DNA of 64,000 nt from Neisseria elongata subsp. elongata (GTDB lineage Bacteria > Pseudomonadota > Gammaproteobacteria > Burkholderiales > Neisseriaceae). The translations under genes were made by a program, and so were the position numbers. The stretch lies in contig NZ_FOPS01000001.1 in NCBI RefSeq assembly GCF_900113545.1, forward strand, positions 248,001-312,000. The letters run 5' to 3'. The stretch's first letter is position 1. Every line of letters begins with the position of its first letter. Below the pieces are notes generated by a model. The model saw only the letters and a list, made by a program, of their open reading frames with translations, searched no databases and was not told the origin of the DNA. This document shows, piece by piece, positions 53,161 through 62,459 of the stretch.

Positions 53161-54507
53161 TCAGACTGTGCGCTCCAACTCCACTGCCGCTGCCAAGAGC
53201 GACAAGCGCGCCATCACGCCGTAAACGTACAGGCGGTTGCAACCGCAATCAGGATCGGCTGACTTGGTTTGCGGCACGCCCAATTCCTGCCATTGCTCGA
53301 ATACGCGGCGGCCGCATTCGTCGTTTTGGTCGCTTTCGGCCACGGGGATGGCATGGTTGAGCGGCACGAACGACATGCCGGTGGCGTTCAGGTTTTCGTC
53401 CGCGCCGCGCCCTTCGTGCACGCGGAAGAATCCGCCGACGACGAAGCGGTCCATCATATAAACCACAGGCTCGGATACCGCGCCGTGCAGGGTTTCGTAG
53501 GTGTAGATGCCTTCCTGCACGATGACTTCGCTCACTTCCAGGCCTTCTTTGATTTTTGCCATTTTGTTGCGGTTTTTGCGGTTCAGGCCGCGTACTTCGT
53601 CGGCCGATTTCACGCTCATCACGCCCATGCCGTAAGTGCCCGCATCGGCTTTGACAATGACGAAGGGTTGGTCGGTAATGCCTTTTTCATCGTATTTGGC
53701 CTGTATTTTCGCCAGCATCCGCTCCACCGCGTCGGCTAGAGCGTCTTCACCTTCGCGCTCTTGGAAATTCAGGCCGGAAATCTGTTCGAAATACGGGTTG
53801 ATCTGCCATTCGTCCATGCCGACCAAAGCGGCAAATTCGGCGGCCACGTCGTTGTAGGCGGAAAAGTGGGCGGTTTTACGCCTTGTCGTCCAGCCGCCGT
53901 GCAGGGGTGGCAACACGGTTTGGCTGATGTCTTTGAGAATATCGGGTACACCCGCCGACAAGTCGTTGTTGAGCAGTATCAGGCAGGGCGAGAAGCCGTC
54001 AGCCAAATGTACGCGCCCGCGGGTGCGTTGCAGCGGTTCGAGTGTGGCCGTGTCGCCCAAGGCGGTTTCCAGTTCCACCGGTTCGGTGATTTCGGGGTTG
54101 ATGCTGCCCAACCGTACTTCGAAACCCGCGTTGCGCAAGATATTGGACAGGGCATAAACGTTTTGCAGGTAGAAGGTGTTGCGGGTATGGTTTTCCGGCA
54201 CGATCAACACCGATTTGGCCTGCGGGCAGGCACGCTCCACCGCGTCGAGCGCGGCATGGGAGGCCAATTGGATGAAATTCGGATTCAGGTTGTTGAAACC
54301 GCCGGGGAACAGATTCATGTCGATGGAAGCCATTTTGTAGCCCGCGTTGCGGATGTCCACCGAACCGTAAAACGGAGGCTTGTGCTCCTTCCATTTGCTG
54401 CGGAACCAAGCCTCTATTTTGGTTTGGTTCGATAAGATTTGCCGTTCGAATGCCTGCAACTGCGGCAGGTAGGCCGCGTTCATAACGGGTAGGGGCATAA
54501 TATTCAA
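53161..54507 (-). CDS. gshA: Glutamate-cysteine ligase, proteobacterial (type 3-like) GshA
   Basis: 448 residues. It ligates glutamate and cysteine in the first, limiting step of glutathione synthesis. The protein matches the betaproteobacterial GshA family: WFRSKWKEHKPPFYGSVDIRNAGYKMASIDMNLFPGGFNN, IVPENHTRNTFYL, ADAGTYGMGVMSV (ATP-grasp-like nucleotide segment), IVQEGIYTYE and MDRFVVGGFFRVHEGRG. Start MNIMPLPV at 54507; the second Met (54498) is possible, as the ribosome site is weak. It is divergent from leuC across a 210-base AT-rich region. Confidence 0.92.
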   Translation of the reverse strand: MNIMPLPVMNAAYLPQLQAFERQILSNQTKIEAWFRSKWKEHKPPFYGSVDIRNAGYKMASIDMNLFPGGFNNLNPNFIQLASHAALDAVERACPQAKSVLIVPENHTRNTFYLQNVYALSNILRNAGFEVRLGSINPEITEPVELETALGDTATLEPLQRTRGRVHLADGFSPCLILLNNDLSAGVPDILKDISQTVLPPLHGGWTTRRKTAHFSAYNDVAAEFAALVGMDEWQINPYFEQISGLNFQEREGEDALADAVERMLAKIQAKYDEKGITDQPFVIVKADAGTYGMGVMSVKSADEVRGLNRKNRNKMAKIKEGLEVSEVIVQEGIYTYETLHGAVSEPVVYMMDRFVVGGFFRVHEGRGADENLNATGMSFVPLNHAIPVAESDQNDECGRRVFEQWQELGVPQTKSADPDCGCNRLYVYGVMARLSLLAAAVELERTV

Positions 54508-54580
54508 TCCATACGAATCATTTGAAAGGGCGCATCATAAACCGTTTCAGACGGCCCGCACAAGCCTGCCGCTTATTTTA

Positions 54581-54646
54581 TTAGACAAAAAGTCTAAAAT
54601 AAAAATAAAAATCCAAAAGTTTTTACAAAACTCAAATTTTTTAGAC
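54581..54646 (+). promoter_or_regulatory. Candidate operator region upstream of leuC
   Basis: A perfect palindrome TTAGAC-AAAAA-GTCTAA (54581-54597) and a second half-site TTAGAC (54641-54646) occur 60 bases apart in the AT-rich gshA-leuC interval. The spacing, near six helical turns, suggests a regulator binding two sites. The factor is unknown; a LysR- or Lrp-type leucine regulator is a guess. Confidence 0.45.
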
Positions 54647-54717
54647 ATTATCCTTGCGCCGCCGCCTGGTTGAAGCTACCATCACACCTTCTTTCTTTTA
54701 ATATCCACAATAAAAAC

Positions 54718-56124
54718 ATGAAACCGCAAACCCTCTACGACAAACTCTGGAACAGCCACATCGTCCGCGAAGAAGAAGACGGCACGGTGCTGCTGTATAT
54801 CGACCGCCATCTGGTGCACGAAGTCACCAGCCCGCAGGCGTTTGAAGGCTTGAAAATGGCCGGCCGCAAGCTGTGGCGCATCGACAGCGTAGTCTCCACC
54901 GCCGACCACAACACCCCCACCGACCATTGGGACGAAGGCATCAAAGACCCGATTTCCAAGCTGCAAGTGGACACTTTGGACAAAAACATCAAAGAATTCG
55001 GCGCGTTGGCGTATTTCCCATTTAAAGACAAAGGCCAAGGCATCGTGCATGTGATGGGCCCCGAACAGGGCGCGACACTGCCCGGCATGACCGTCGTCTG
55101 CGGCGACTCGCACACCAGCACCCACGGCGCGTTTGGCGCGCTGGCGCACGGCATCGGCACCAGCGAAGTGGAACACACCATGGCCACCCAGTGCATCACC
55201 GCCAAAAAGTCCAAATCCATGCTGATTGAAGTTTCAGGCCGTCTGAAACCGGGTGTTACCGCCAAAGACATCGCGCTGTATATCATCGGCCAAATCGGCA
55301 CGGCGGGCGGCACGGGCTATGCCATCGAATTCGGCGGCGAAGCCATCCGCAGCCTCTCCATGGAAGGCCGCATGACCTTGTGCAACATGGCGATTGAAGC
55401 GGGCGCGCGCAGCGGCTTGGTGGCCGTGGACGACACCACAATCAACTACATCCAAGGCCGCAAATTCGCCCCCAAAGGCGCGGATTGGGACAAAGCCGTG
55501 GCCTACTGGCGCACGCTGGTGTCCGATGACGGCGCAAAATTCGACAAAACGTACAGATTCCGCGCCGAAGACATCGAGCCGCAGGTAACATGGGGCACCT
55601 CGCCTGAAATGGTGCTGGGCGTGGACGGCAAAGTGCCGAACCCCGCCGACGAAGCCGATGCGGTGAAACGCGCGGGCATGGAACGCGCCTTGGAATACAT
55701 GGGCTTGACTGCCGGCACGCCGCTGAACGAAATCCCCGTGGACGTGGTGTTCATCGGCTCGTGCACCAACAGCCGCATCGAAGATTTGCGCGAAGCCGCC
55801 GCCGTGGCCAAAGGCCGCAAAAAGGCCGACAACGTGAACCGCGTGCTGGTCGTGCCCGGCTCCGGCTTGGTGAAAGAGCAGGCGGAAAAAGAAGGCTTGG
55901 ACAAAATCTTCACCGACGCGGGCTTCGAATGGCGCGAACCGGGCTGCTCCATGTGCCTGGCCATGAACGCCGACCGTCTCGCACCGCAAGAACGCTGCGC
56001 CTCCACCTCTAACCGCAATTTTGAAGGTCGGCAAGGCAACGGCGGCAGAACCCACCTCGTCAGCCCAGCGATGGCGGCGGCGGCGGCGGTGGCCGGGCGG
56101 TTTGTAGACGTGCGCGAGTTGTAA
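54718..56124 (+). CDS. leuC: 3-isopropylmalate dehydratase large subunit
   Basis: 468 residues. With LeuD it isomerises 2- to 3-isopropylmalate in leucine synthesis, using a [4Fe-4S] cluster. Cluster Cys are seen in [14 protein letters not shown] (near residue 347) and in [11 protein letters not shown] (near 407-410). [27 protein letters not shown] is the aconitase signature, and [22 protein letters not shown] the C-terminal one. Start at MKPQTLYDK (54718). leuD and leuB are not in the window after it; three small unknown genes follow instead. Confidence 0.97.
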   Translation: MKPQTLYDKLWNSHIVREEEDGTVLLYIDRHLVHEVTSPQAFEGLKMAGRKLWRIDSVVSTADHNTPTDHWDEGIKDPISKLQVDTLDKNIKEFGALAYFPFKDKGQGIVHVMGPEQGATLPGMTVVCGDSHTSTHGAFGALAHGIGTSEVEHTMATQCITAKKSKSMLIEVSGRLKPGVTAKDIALYIIGQIGTAGGTGYAIEFGGEAIRSLSMEGRMTLCNMAIEAGARSGLVAVDDTTINYIQGRKFAPKGADWDKAVAYWRTLVSDDGAKFDKTYRFRAEDIEPQVTWGTSPEMVLGVDGKVPNPADEADAVKRAGMERALEYMGLTAGTPLNEIPVDVVFIGSCTNSRIEDLREAAAVAKGRKKADNVNRVLVVPGSGLVKEQAEKEGLDKIFTDAGFEWREPGCSMCLAMNADRLAPQERCASTSNRNFEGRQGNGGRTHLVSPAMAAAAAVAGRFVDVREL

Positions 56125-56151
56125 AATTTCTAACCACTTAAGGAAATTATA

Positions 56152-56622
56152 ATGAAACCCAAACACCTTCTCACAGCCTGCTGCCTTATACTACCTTTGG
56201 TAACGCAAGCGGCGGCATTGCAATGCAAAAAATTCGAACCCGAAAGCAAAGAAGTTGAAGCAGAGCGCAATCAAAAAGGGAGTGGCAACGGGTTCAATAA
56301 CGAATTGCTGGCTGCCAAACACGTTTGCCAATATCAAGGAACCATAAAAGATGCCTATGCAGCTTTCAGGGCAGACAAAAAAAACGGTTTGGGTGATTCA
56401 AAAGCGGGCTTCCCGCGCAACCTGCCACCCATCCCTAGTAAAAAAACCATCAAATACAGAGAAAGTGGGGAAGAAATTATTGAAACATGGTTATTTAAAA
56501 AAATCGGCGACGATATTTTGATAACGATTGATATTGGGGCAATGTATCCATCCTCAGAATCGGTCAAACTCATCCCGCATGGTTCGCGCGTTACGATTGA
56601 ACACCGCTTTTATTCCCCATAA
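56152..56622 (+). CDS. Hypothetical secreted protein
   Basis: 156 residues. A signal peptide (KHLLTACCLILPLVTQAAA) precedes a mature part with two Cys (LQCKKFEP, KHVCQYQG), a Lys/Asn-rich stretch, and beta-type sequence (ETWLFKKIGDDILITIDIG). No family recognised. ATG 56152 follows AAGGAAATTATA. It begins 27 bases after leuC and is AT-rich compared with it. The next gene encodes another small secreted protein; the pair may share a transcript. Confidence 0.6.
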   Translation: MKPKHLLTACCLILPLVTQAAALQCKKFEPESKEVEAERNQKGSGNGFNNELLAAKHVCQYQGTIKDAYAAFRADKKNGLGDSKAGFPRNLPPIPSKKTIKYRESGEEIIETWLFKKIGDDILITIDIGAMYPSSESVKLIPHGSRVTIEHRFYSP

Positions 56623-56673
56623 AGCAAAACAGGCTATGTTGTTCTAACCATCTCTTTCAATAATTAAGGATTC

Positions 56674-57111
56674 ATGATGAAACGCTTAAAATTATGCCTA
56701 TACGGCCTTTTAATGTTATCCGCCGGCGCATCAGCCGCAGGTAAAGCAGCCTTTGCACACCCTCCAAAAGAAAGCATAGAAACCGGCAGCGGCTTTAGTT
56801 ACAAATACATCACTGAAAAAGTAAAACAATCCGGCAAAGCTGTAACATTCAATGTTCAGGAATTTTCAAACAAACGCGGAAAAAAAGCGGTGCAGTGGCA
56901 AAAGGACGGTAACTATACGGTCGTATGTTCTTACGAAAATCCAACCGTTTCAGACGGCCCGGAAGTCTACGATATGCGCGAACCGCTGACCAATGCCACT
57001 TACAACCAGGGTGAAACCTACCTACGCACCTGCCATTATAAACAGCGGGAAAAATTGAAACATGATCCTGATACGGTGTTGCGCAAACTCGGTTATGCCT
57101 ACAGGGAATAG
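56674..57111 (+). CDS. Hypothetical secreted protein
   Basis: 145 residues. A signal peptide (LCLYGLLMLSAGASAAG) precedes a mature part with two Cys (TVVCSYENP, LRTCHYKQRE) and beta-like sequence. No family recognised. A DUS inside the gene (near 56949) encodes VSDGPE. Start is ATGATG at 56674, preceded by AAGGATTC. It lies between two other small unknown genes on the same strand. AT-rich relative to core genes. Confidence 0.6.
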   Translation: MMKRLKLCLYGLLMLSAGASAAGKAAFAHPPKESIETGSGFSYKYITEKVKQSGKAVTFNVQEFSNKRGKKAVQWQKDGNYTVVCSYENPTVSDGPEVYDMREPLTNATYNQGETYLRTCHYKQREKLKHDPDTVLRKLGYAYRE

Positions 57112-57133
57112 CTGTTATCAAAAGAATAGCGAT

Positions 57134-57448
57134 ATGTCCGGCATTAAACTGAAAAACGACATCATGGCCGACGGCTCGCGCCTGTTCCTGCAACTGCCGC
57201 AAACCTGCCCGCCCTCGCGCCTAATGTGGCGGATTATCCGTTTCGGCGGACTGCCCACCGCCTTTCGCCCCGATTTGGTTACAGATGAAACGTGGATGGA
57301 TTTCCGCTACAAAGGCTGGAAATTCAGTATTCACAATCCATATGGCGAATATTGGTTCTTTGCCGAAAACAGCGAATGCCCCGAAGACATATTGCACCGC
57401 TTGGCAGAATATTTTCTCCGTCTGTCCGGCCAAAACAGCGGCGGTTGA
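57134..57448 (+). CDS. Hypothetical protein, possibly immunity-type
   Basis: 104 residues, cytoplasmic, no signal. It is rich in aromatic residues (MWRIIRFGGLP, WMDFRYKGWKFSIHNPYGEYWFF) and acidic at the end (AENSECPEDILHRLAEYF). I do not recognise the family. Its size, composition and position beside a GAD-like immunity remnant and small AT-rich genes make a toxin-immunity role thinkable, without direct evidence. I start at MSGIKLK (57134), 23 bases after the previous stop; an overlapping upstream start exists at 57062. Confidence 0.55.
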   Translation: MSGIKLKNDIMADGSRLFLQLPQTCPPSRLMWRIIRFGGLPTAFRPDLVTDETWMDFRYKGWKFSIHNPYGEYWFFAENSECPEDILHRLAEYFLRLSGQNSGG

Positions 57449-57548
57449 TACGGCGGCACCCGTTTTAGCTCCCAGAAACTCAGCTTCCTTCGGAAACTTC
57501 GTTTTAGCTTCGCAGAAACTCCGTTTTCAGACGGCCTGCAAACCAAAG

Positions 57549-57591
57549 TGCAGGCTGCTTTGTTGTTCGAAACACGTAAAAGCAGCCTGCA
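57549..57591 (+). terminator. Inverted pair of Kingella-dialect DUS
   Basis: TGCAGGCTGCTT (57549-57560) and AAGCAGCCTGCA (57580-57591) form a hairpin. AAGCAGCCTGCA is, from memory, a Kingella-type DUS dialect and is unlike the AG-DUS used elsewhere in the window. Confidence 0.75.
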
Positions 57592-57603
57592 TACGTTTCA
57601 TAG

Positions 57604-57870
57604 GAACAAAACATAACCTACACCTCTGATAAAGACTTTGCCGATTTTTTGACTAATTTCGGCCAACCGTTTGCCGCTAAGGCCGCAAACGAGGCCGTGT
57701 TGCAAAAGTATCGCGGCATCCTACCCGACCGGCTATGACCTATCGGCGGCAATACGGTTTCTGCGGTTTTGCAGACGGTCTGTTTTGGATAACCAATCCC
57801 GATGACTACGAAGATATCCTGACCGACTGCTGCCCGCCAATCCCAACCTGTTTTCAGACGGCCTCCATCC
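57604..57870 (+). pseudogene. GAD-like domain immunity gene remnant, frameshifted
   Basis: Bases 57604-57738 encode TSDKDFADFLTNFGQPFAA, then VLQKYRGILPDRL and a stop. A frame shift at about 57735 continues as YGFCGFADGLFWITNPDDYEDIL. Joined, this is the GAD-like (DUF1851-associated) pattern of T6SS and polymorphic-toxin immunity proteins. No start codon precedes the first part, and the C-terminal part ends at a DUS near 57850. So the gene is broken at three points. It lies between the Kingella-dialect hairpin and recC. Confidence 0.6.
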
Positions 57871-57913
57871 CCTCGTACCGGCCACCTCATCCTCACAAAA
57901 AACCGGAACCGCC

Positions 57914-60900
57914 ATGCTCCACCTCTACCAATCCAACCGCCTCGAAGACCTTGCCGAACTATTGTGGAAAATACAGGAAAGCAGCCCGCTGTCCGACCCG
58001 TTGCAGGAAGAGGAAATCCTGGTGCAAAGCCAAGGCATGCGCCGCTTTATCGAACACGCGCTGGCCAAAAGCGGCGGCATCGCGGCCAACCTCCGCTTTT
58101 CGCTGCCGGCCGGTTTCAACTGGCGGCTGATGCGCGAACTGCTGCCGGGCATTCCCGAACTCAGCCCGTTCAACACCGAAGTGATGCGCTGGCGGCTGTT
58201 GGAACTGTTTTTTTCAGACGGCCTTTCCGCCCCCGAATATTCCGCCGCGCGGCAGGCGTTGTCGGCCTACCTCTCCGGCGGCAGCGTCGCCGCCTACCAG
58301 CTCGCCGGACAGCTTGCCGATATTTTCGACCAATATCTGGTTTACCGCCCCGACTGGATCGATGCCTGGCAAAACGGCCGCCTGATCGGCCTGGGCGAAG
58401 ACGAAATCTGGCAGGTCGAACTGTGGCGTTTCCTCGACGACGGCAGGCAAATCGCACCGCACCGCGTCGCTCTGTGGCACAAACTGCTCGACGCACTCTC
58501 CGCGCCCGGAGCCAAGCTGCCCGAGCGGTTGTTCGTATTCGGCATCGCCACACTCGCCCCCATGTACCTGCAACTGTTGCAGGCCGTTGCCCAGCACAGC
58601 GAAGTACACATCTTCGCCCTCAACCCGGCGGCCGAATACTGGGGCAACATCATCGAACCGGCGCAAATGCTGCAAAACCCCGACGACACCGATTTAAGCC
58701 AAACCGGCCACCCCCTGCTCGCCTCGCTGGGCAAACAGGGGCGGGACTTCTTCAACGCCCTGACCGAAAGCGAACTGCATACCGACCTGCAAGTGTACGC
58801 CGACGAACCGCTTTCAGACGGCCTCCTCCACCGCCTGCAGCACGACATCCAAACCCTCTCCCTGCCCGACGGCACGGCCGCACCCGACGACAGCATCCGC
58901 ATCGTCTGCGCCCACAGCCCGCTGCGCGAACTGCAAATCCTCAAAGAACACCTGCTCGAACAGTTCGACCGCCATCCCGACCTGCAACCCCACGACATCG
59001 CCGTCCTCACACCCGACATCGAACCCTACGTCCCCTTTATCGAAGCCGTCTTCGGCGAACAAAGCGGACGGCCGCTGCCTTATTCCGTATCCGACGTCAA
59101 ACTCAGCCACCGCCGTCCCCTGCTCCACGCGCTGGAACAAGTGCTGGAACTGTTCGACAGCCGCTTCGAAGCCGACAAAGTAACCGCCCTGCTCGACAGC
59201 GAACCCGTCCTCGCCCGTTTCGGACTGACCCGCGAAGACCTTCCCCTGTTGCACGACACCATCGCAAGCCTCAACATCCACTGGGGGCTGGACGCGGAAA
59301 TGCGCGACGGCACAGACCCCCTGTTCACCTGGCAGCAAGGGCTCGACCGGCTCGCCCTCGGCTGGCTGCTGCCCGGCGGCGGCGGCCTGTGGCAAGGCAT
59401 CAGCCCGTGGCACACCGACCCCGGCCACACCGCCGTCCTCAGCCGTTTCGCCGCCTTCATCCGCCGCCTCGCCCATTGGCGGCAGATATGGATGCAGCCC
59501 GAAAACATCGGCGGCTGGACGGAACGCGTCCGCAAGCTGGCCGGCGAACTCTTCACCCCCACCGAAGACGACGGCCAATCCCTACGGCAGCTCGAACAGG
59601 CACTCGCCCGCTGGCATCAGGAAGCCGAACTGGCCGGATTCGGCGGCAAACTGCCCTACTCCGTCATCAACCTCCACCTCGCCCACTTCCTCGGCAGCCA
59701 AAGCGAAACCGGCTTTTTGCGCGGCGGCATCACCTTCTGCAGCATGGTACCCATGCGCTCCCTGCCCTTCAAAACCATCTGCCTGCTCGGCCTCAACGAC
59801 GGCCTGTTCCCCCGCAACACCCGCGCCGCCGCCTTCGACCTCATCGCCCGCCACCCGGAAAAAGGCGACCGCGCCCGCCGCGACGACGACCGCTACCTCT
59901 TCCTCGAATCCCTCATCAGCGCGCGCGAACACCTCTACCTCTCCTACGTCGGCCGCAGCATCCGCACCAACGAAGCCCTCGCCCCCTCCGCACTGCTGAA
60001 CGAATTGGCCGACTGCATCGCCGACATGACCGGCAAAAGCACCGCCGAACTCTACGCAGGCCAAATCGAACAACACCCCCTGCAAGCCTTCTCCACCCGC
60101 TACTTCGACGGCGGCAGCCTGAGCAGCAGCCGCCAAGACTACGCCGACGCACTCAACAGGCCGTCTGAAAAACGCCCGCCCTTCTACACCAACCCATTAG
60201 AAAAAGGCGAACCGCCGTTGTCCGTCAGCCAAAACGAACTGACCGCCTTCTGGAAAAACCCGGTCAAACACTGGCTGCGGCACACACTCGACTGGCAGAC
60301 CCCCTACCTCGAAGAAGCGGATAGCGCGGGCGAACCTTTCGCCCCGCCCAAAAGCCGCGAAATCTCCGCCGCCTACCTGCAGACCCGGCGCGAACACCGC
60401 GACTTCGCCGACACCGCCGCCGAACTGACCGCGCAATCCATGCTGCCCGCCGGCCAACTCGGCACACTCTGGCGCACCAACTTCGAAACCGCCGCCAAAT
60501 CGCTGGAACAAGAAATCCTCGACAGCCCGAAACTGCCCGCCGCCCCCTACGAATACCTTTCAGACGGCCTCACCCTGCACGGCAGCCTGACCGCGCTGCA
60601 CCTGCACGGCCAAATCCACTTCCTCGACCACCGGCCCAACGCCCCCGAAAAAATCGGCCTCTACCTGCAACACCTGATTTACAACACCGTCCGTCCCGCA
60701 GGCAGCGGCGACCTCTCCAGCCGCTGGGTGCTGCCCGATGAAATCCTCACCCTGCCCCCCGTACCCGCCGGCCAAGCCGCAGAAATCCTCAACGGCTGGC
60801 TGGCCTACTACCTCATCGGCCAAACCCGCCCGCTGCCCTTCTTCCCCAAAACCGGCCTCGCCGCCGCGCAAACCCTGCTGTCCGAAAGCAAAAAAAGCGA

Positions 60901-61102
60901 AGACGAAAAGCTGCAGGCCGCCCGAAAAGCCGCCGCAACCCACTACTTCGGCGGCAAAATGAACGTCGGCCAAGCCGACTACGCCGAAGTCGCCCTCGTC
61001 TTCGGCAACGACGAAACGCCGCCGATAGAAAGCGAACTGTTTTGGCTGCTCGTCGAAAACCTCCTGCTGCCCACCCTGTCCGCATTGCAAGAGGCCGTCT
61101 GA
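57914..61102 (+). CDS. recC: Exodeoxyribonuclease V gamma subunit RecC
   Basis: 1062 residues. RecC recognises Chi-like sites and splits DNA strands in RecBCD. The start LHLYQSNRLEDLAELLW is typical, followed by EEILVQSQGMRRFIEHALA, FVFGIATLAPMYLQLLQAV, ITFCSMVPMRSLPFKTICLLGLNDGLFPR and DRYLFLESLISAREHLYLSYVGR. The first two domains are a helicase-like fold without functional Walker motifs, as expected. Four DUS lie in frame (near 58206, 58812, 60158, 60557), encoding SDGL or RPSEK, and a fifth overlaps the stop. recB is at 15397; recD is not in this window. Confidence 0.95.
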   Translation: MLHLYQSNRLEDLAELLWKIQESSPLSDPLQEEEILVQSQGMRRFIEHALAKSGGIAANLRFSLPAGFNWRLMRELLPGIPELSPFNTEVMRWRLLELFFSDGLSAPEYSAARQALSAYLSGGSVAAYQLAGQLADIFDQYLVYRPDWIDAWQNGRLIGLGEDEIWQVELWRFLDDGRQIAPHRVALWHKLLDALSAPGAKLPERLFVFGIATLAPMYLQLLQAVAQHSEVHIFALNPAAEYWGNIIEPAQMLQNPDDTDLSQTGHPLLASLGKQGRDFFNALTESELHTDLQVYADEPLSDGLLHRLQHDIQTLSLPDGTAAPDDSIRIVCAHSPLRELQILKEHLLEQFDRHPDLQPHDIAVLTPDIEPYVPFIEAVFGEQSGRPLPYSVSDVKLSHRRPLLHALEQVLELFDSRFEADKVTALLDSEPVLARFGLTREDLPLLHDTIASLNIHWGLDAEMRDGTDPLFTWQQGLDRLALGWLLPGGGGLWQGISPWHTDPGHTAVLSRFAAFIRRLAHWRQIWMQPENIGGWTERVRKLAGELFTPTEDDGQSLRQLEQALARWHQEAELAGFGGKLPYSVINLHLAHFLGSQSETGFLRGGITFCSMVPMRSLPFKTICLLGLNDGLFPRNTRAAAFDLIARHPEKGDRARRDDDRYLFLESLISAREHLYLSYVGRSIRTNEALAPSALLNELADCIADMTGKSTAELYAGQIEQHPLQAFSTRYFDGGSLSSSRQDYADALNRPSEKRPPFYTNPLEKGEPPLSVSQNELTAFWKNPVKHWLRHTLDWQTPYLEEADSAGEPFAPPKSREISAAYLQTRREHRDFADTAAELTAQSMLPAGQLGTLWRTNFETAAKSLEQEILDSPKLPAAPYEYLSDGLTLHGSLTALHLHGQIHFLDHRPNAPEKIGLYLQHLIYNTVRPAGSGDLSSRWVLPDEILTLPPVPAGQAAEILNGWLAYYLIGQTRPLPFFPKTGLAAAQTLLSESKKSEDEKLQAARKAAATHYFGGKMNVGQADYAEVALVFGNDETPPIESELFWLLVENLLLPTLSALQEAV

Positions 61103-61132
61103 AAACCCGTTTTCCGGTTTTCAGACGGCCTC
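61091..61132 (+). terminator. Inverted DUS pair at the recC stop
   Basis: GAGGCCGTCTGAAAACC overlaps the recC stop codon and pairs with GGTTTTCAGACGGCCTC. Confidence 0.75.
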
Positions 61133-61266
61133 CTCCTGCAACAATGCAACCCTACACCTTCCCTATCGGCAAATACGGGCGGACTTCAGCCGCCTTTTCA
61201 GCACCTATCGGGGTTTATCGGCCGAAACCCGCCCAATCCAAGCATCCGTTCCTTTTTCCGCTTGTC

Positions 61267-61293
61267 AGGCCGTCTGAACGTTTCAGACGGCCT
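61267..61293 (-). terminator. Inverted DUS pair after the HINT gene
   Basis: AGGCCGTCTGAA and TTCAGACGGCCT face each other with a four-base loop, 19 bases downstream of the minus-strand HINT gene. Confidence 0.7.
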
Positions 61294-61311
61294 CTGTTGC
61301 AAACAGCGGCA

Positions 61312-62392
61312 TTACGGTTGCCCGCCGTCGCGGATTACCGAGCTGTCCACCCGGCTGCGCCGCTCTGCGCCGCAATTCTGGTTGTGTACCAGGATACATT
61401 GATAACCGACGCAATAGGTGTGGTAATCCTCTACCTCGATATTATAAACCGTGGTGCGGTAGCGGCGGTAATGCCGTTGTCCATCCTCGCCCACATACAG
61501 CAGGTTCTCGTCATTCGGCATATCCATCAAATCCCATGTCGGACGATGCCGCGATTCTTCATTTAGCACCATATTATAATTTTCTCCCTGTTCCGACTGC
61601 TCCCAGCCGTAGGCCAGATTGGTCTGCTGTATCCAAGCCTGGTCGGTATCACGGTAGACATACAGCGGGCGATAATCCTCCACCACGTAATAATCGTTTT
61701 CAAAGCCCAGAACTACATCGCCGCGCTCAAGCTGGTCGGCGCGCTTCCACACCGGCTGTTCGTACAGCCCCATTTCATAAGGGGTTTTTTCAAAGGCCGA
61801 CAGGGCGTCGTATTTCTCCCAGCCGTCCGGCCCATTGAACATATCACTGCTGTCGTAATCGCAGCCCTTCCAATAAGCGCCGAGCTTACCGAATTCCGGA
61901 TGCTCAAGAATCAGGTTGGTAACGACGCCGTACACGCAAAACGGGTGGTTCGGAGTAGCGACCAGGGTTCCCGCCCCCCCCGTTCCTTTCGGGGAATCGG
62001 GAGAAATTCAACATCACCACTTCCTTGTCCTCATAACGGAAGGTGTTCACCACCCGCTTGGGCACGGCTTCACCGATGCCGTTTTCAGGGCGAGACATCA
62101 CAAAATCGCCCACCTTCAGTTCGTCTATCGGCGTCCAGCCTTCTTCCGTTTCTACCAAGGTGCCCTTCATAAAGCAGCCCATGCTGGAGGATAGGGCGTT
62201 TTCTTTCGCCTGTTTGCCGTATGGCGGATTCAAGGAAGAAAGACTTCCGCCGTCCTGCCCGCGCAGGCGAGACAGGGCATTGGTTTGCCAAAGTTTATCG
62301 GTATCCCTGAAAATCCGGGGTTCGGCTTCCTGCCTGTGTGCGGATGGTGCTGTCGGGGTTGCCTGATTTGAAGCGGCTGTCGATTCGTGCAT
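61312..62392 (-). pseudogene. Orphan HINT-domain polymorphic toxin fragment, frameshifted at a G8 tract
   Basis: ATG 62392 follows GGGAGACGCA. About 72 low-complexity residues precede a pretoxin HINT domain: CFMKGTLVETEEGWTPIDELKVGDFVMSR (Cys 73). On the coding strand a run of eight G (61974-61981) breaks the frame. With seven or ten G the frame reads on into GTLVATPNHPFCVYG and ends YHTYCVGYQCILVHNQNC plus about 20 residues. HINT modules self-cleave to release C-terminal toxins; here almost no toxin follows. As it stands translation ends about 40 bases after the tract. It may be phase-variable, a decayed cassette, or a sequencing error. Confidence 0.78.
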
Positions 62393-62459
62393 TGCGTCTC
62401 CCAAAGGTTGGAGGGTTGAGGTTTCTAAATTGTATAAATGCCTTGCTGTGCTTTACTGA

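Noticed and set aside
57735-58130. Plus-strand ORF starting MTYRRQYGF as an intact gene
   Set aside because: Only its first ~45 residues are GAD-like; the rest overlaps recC in another frame, so it is a remnant.
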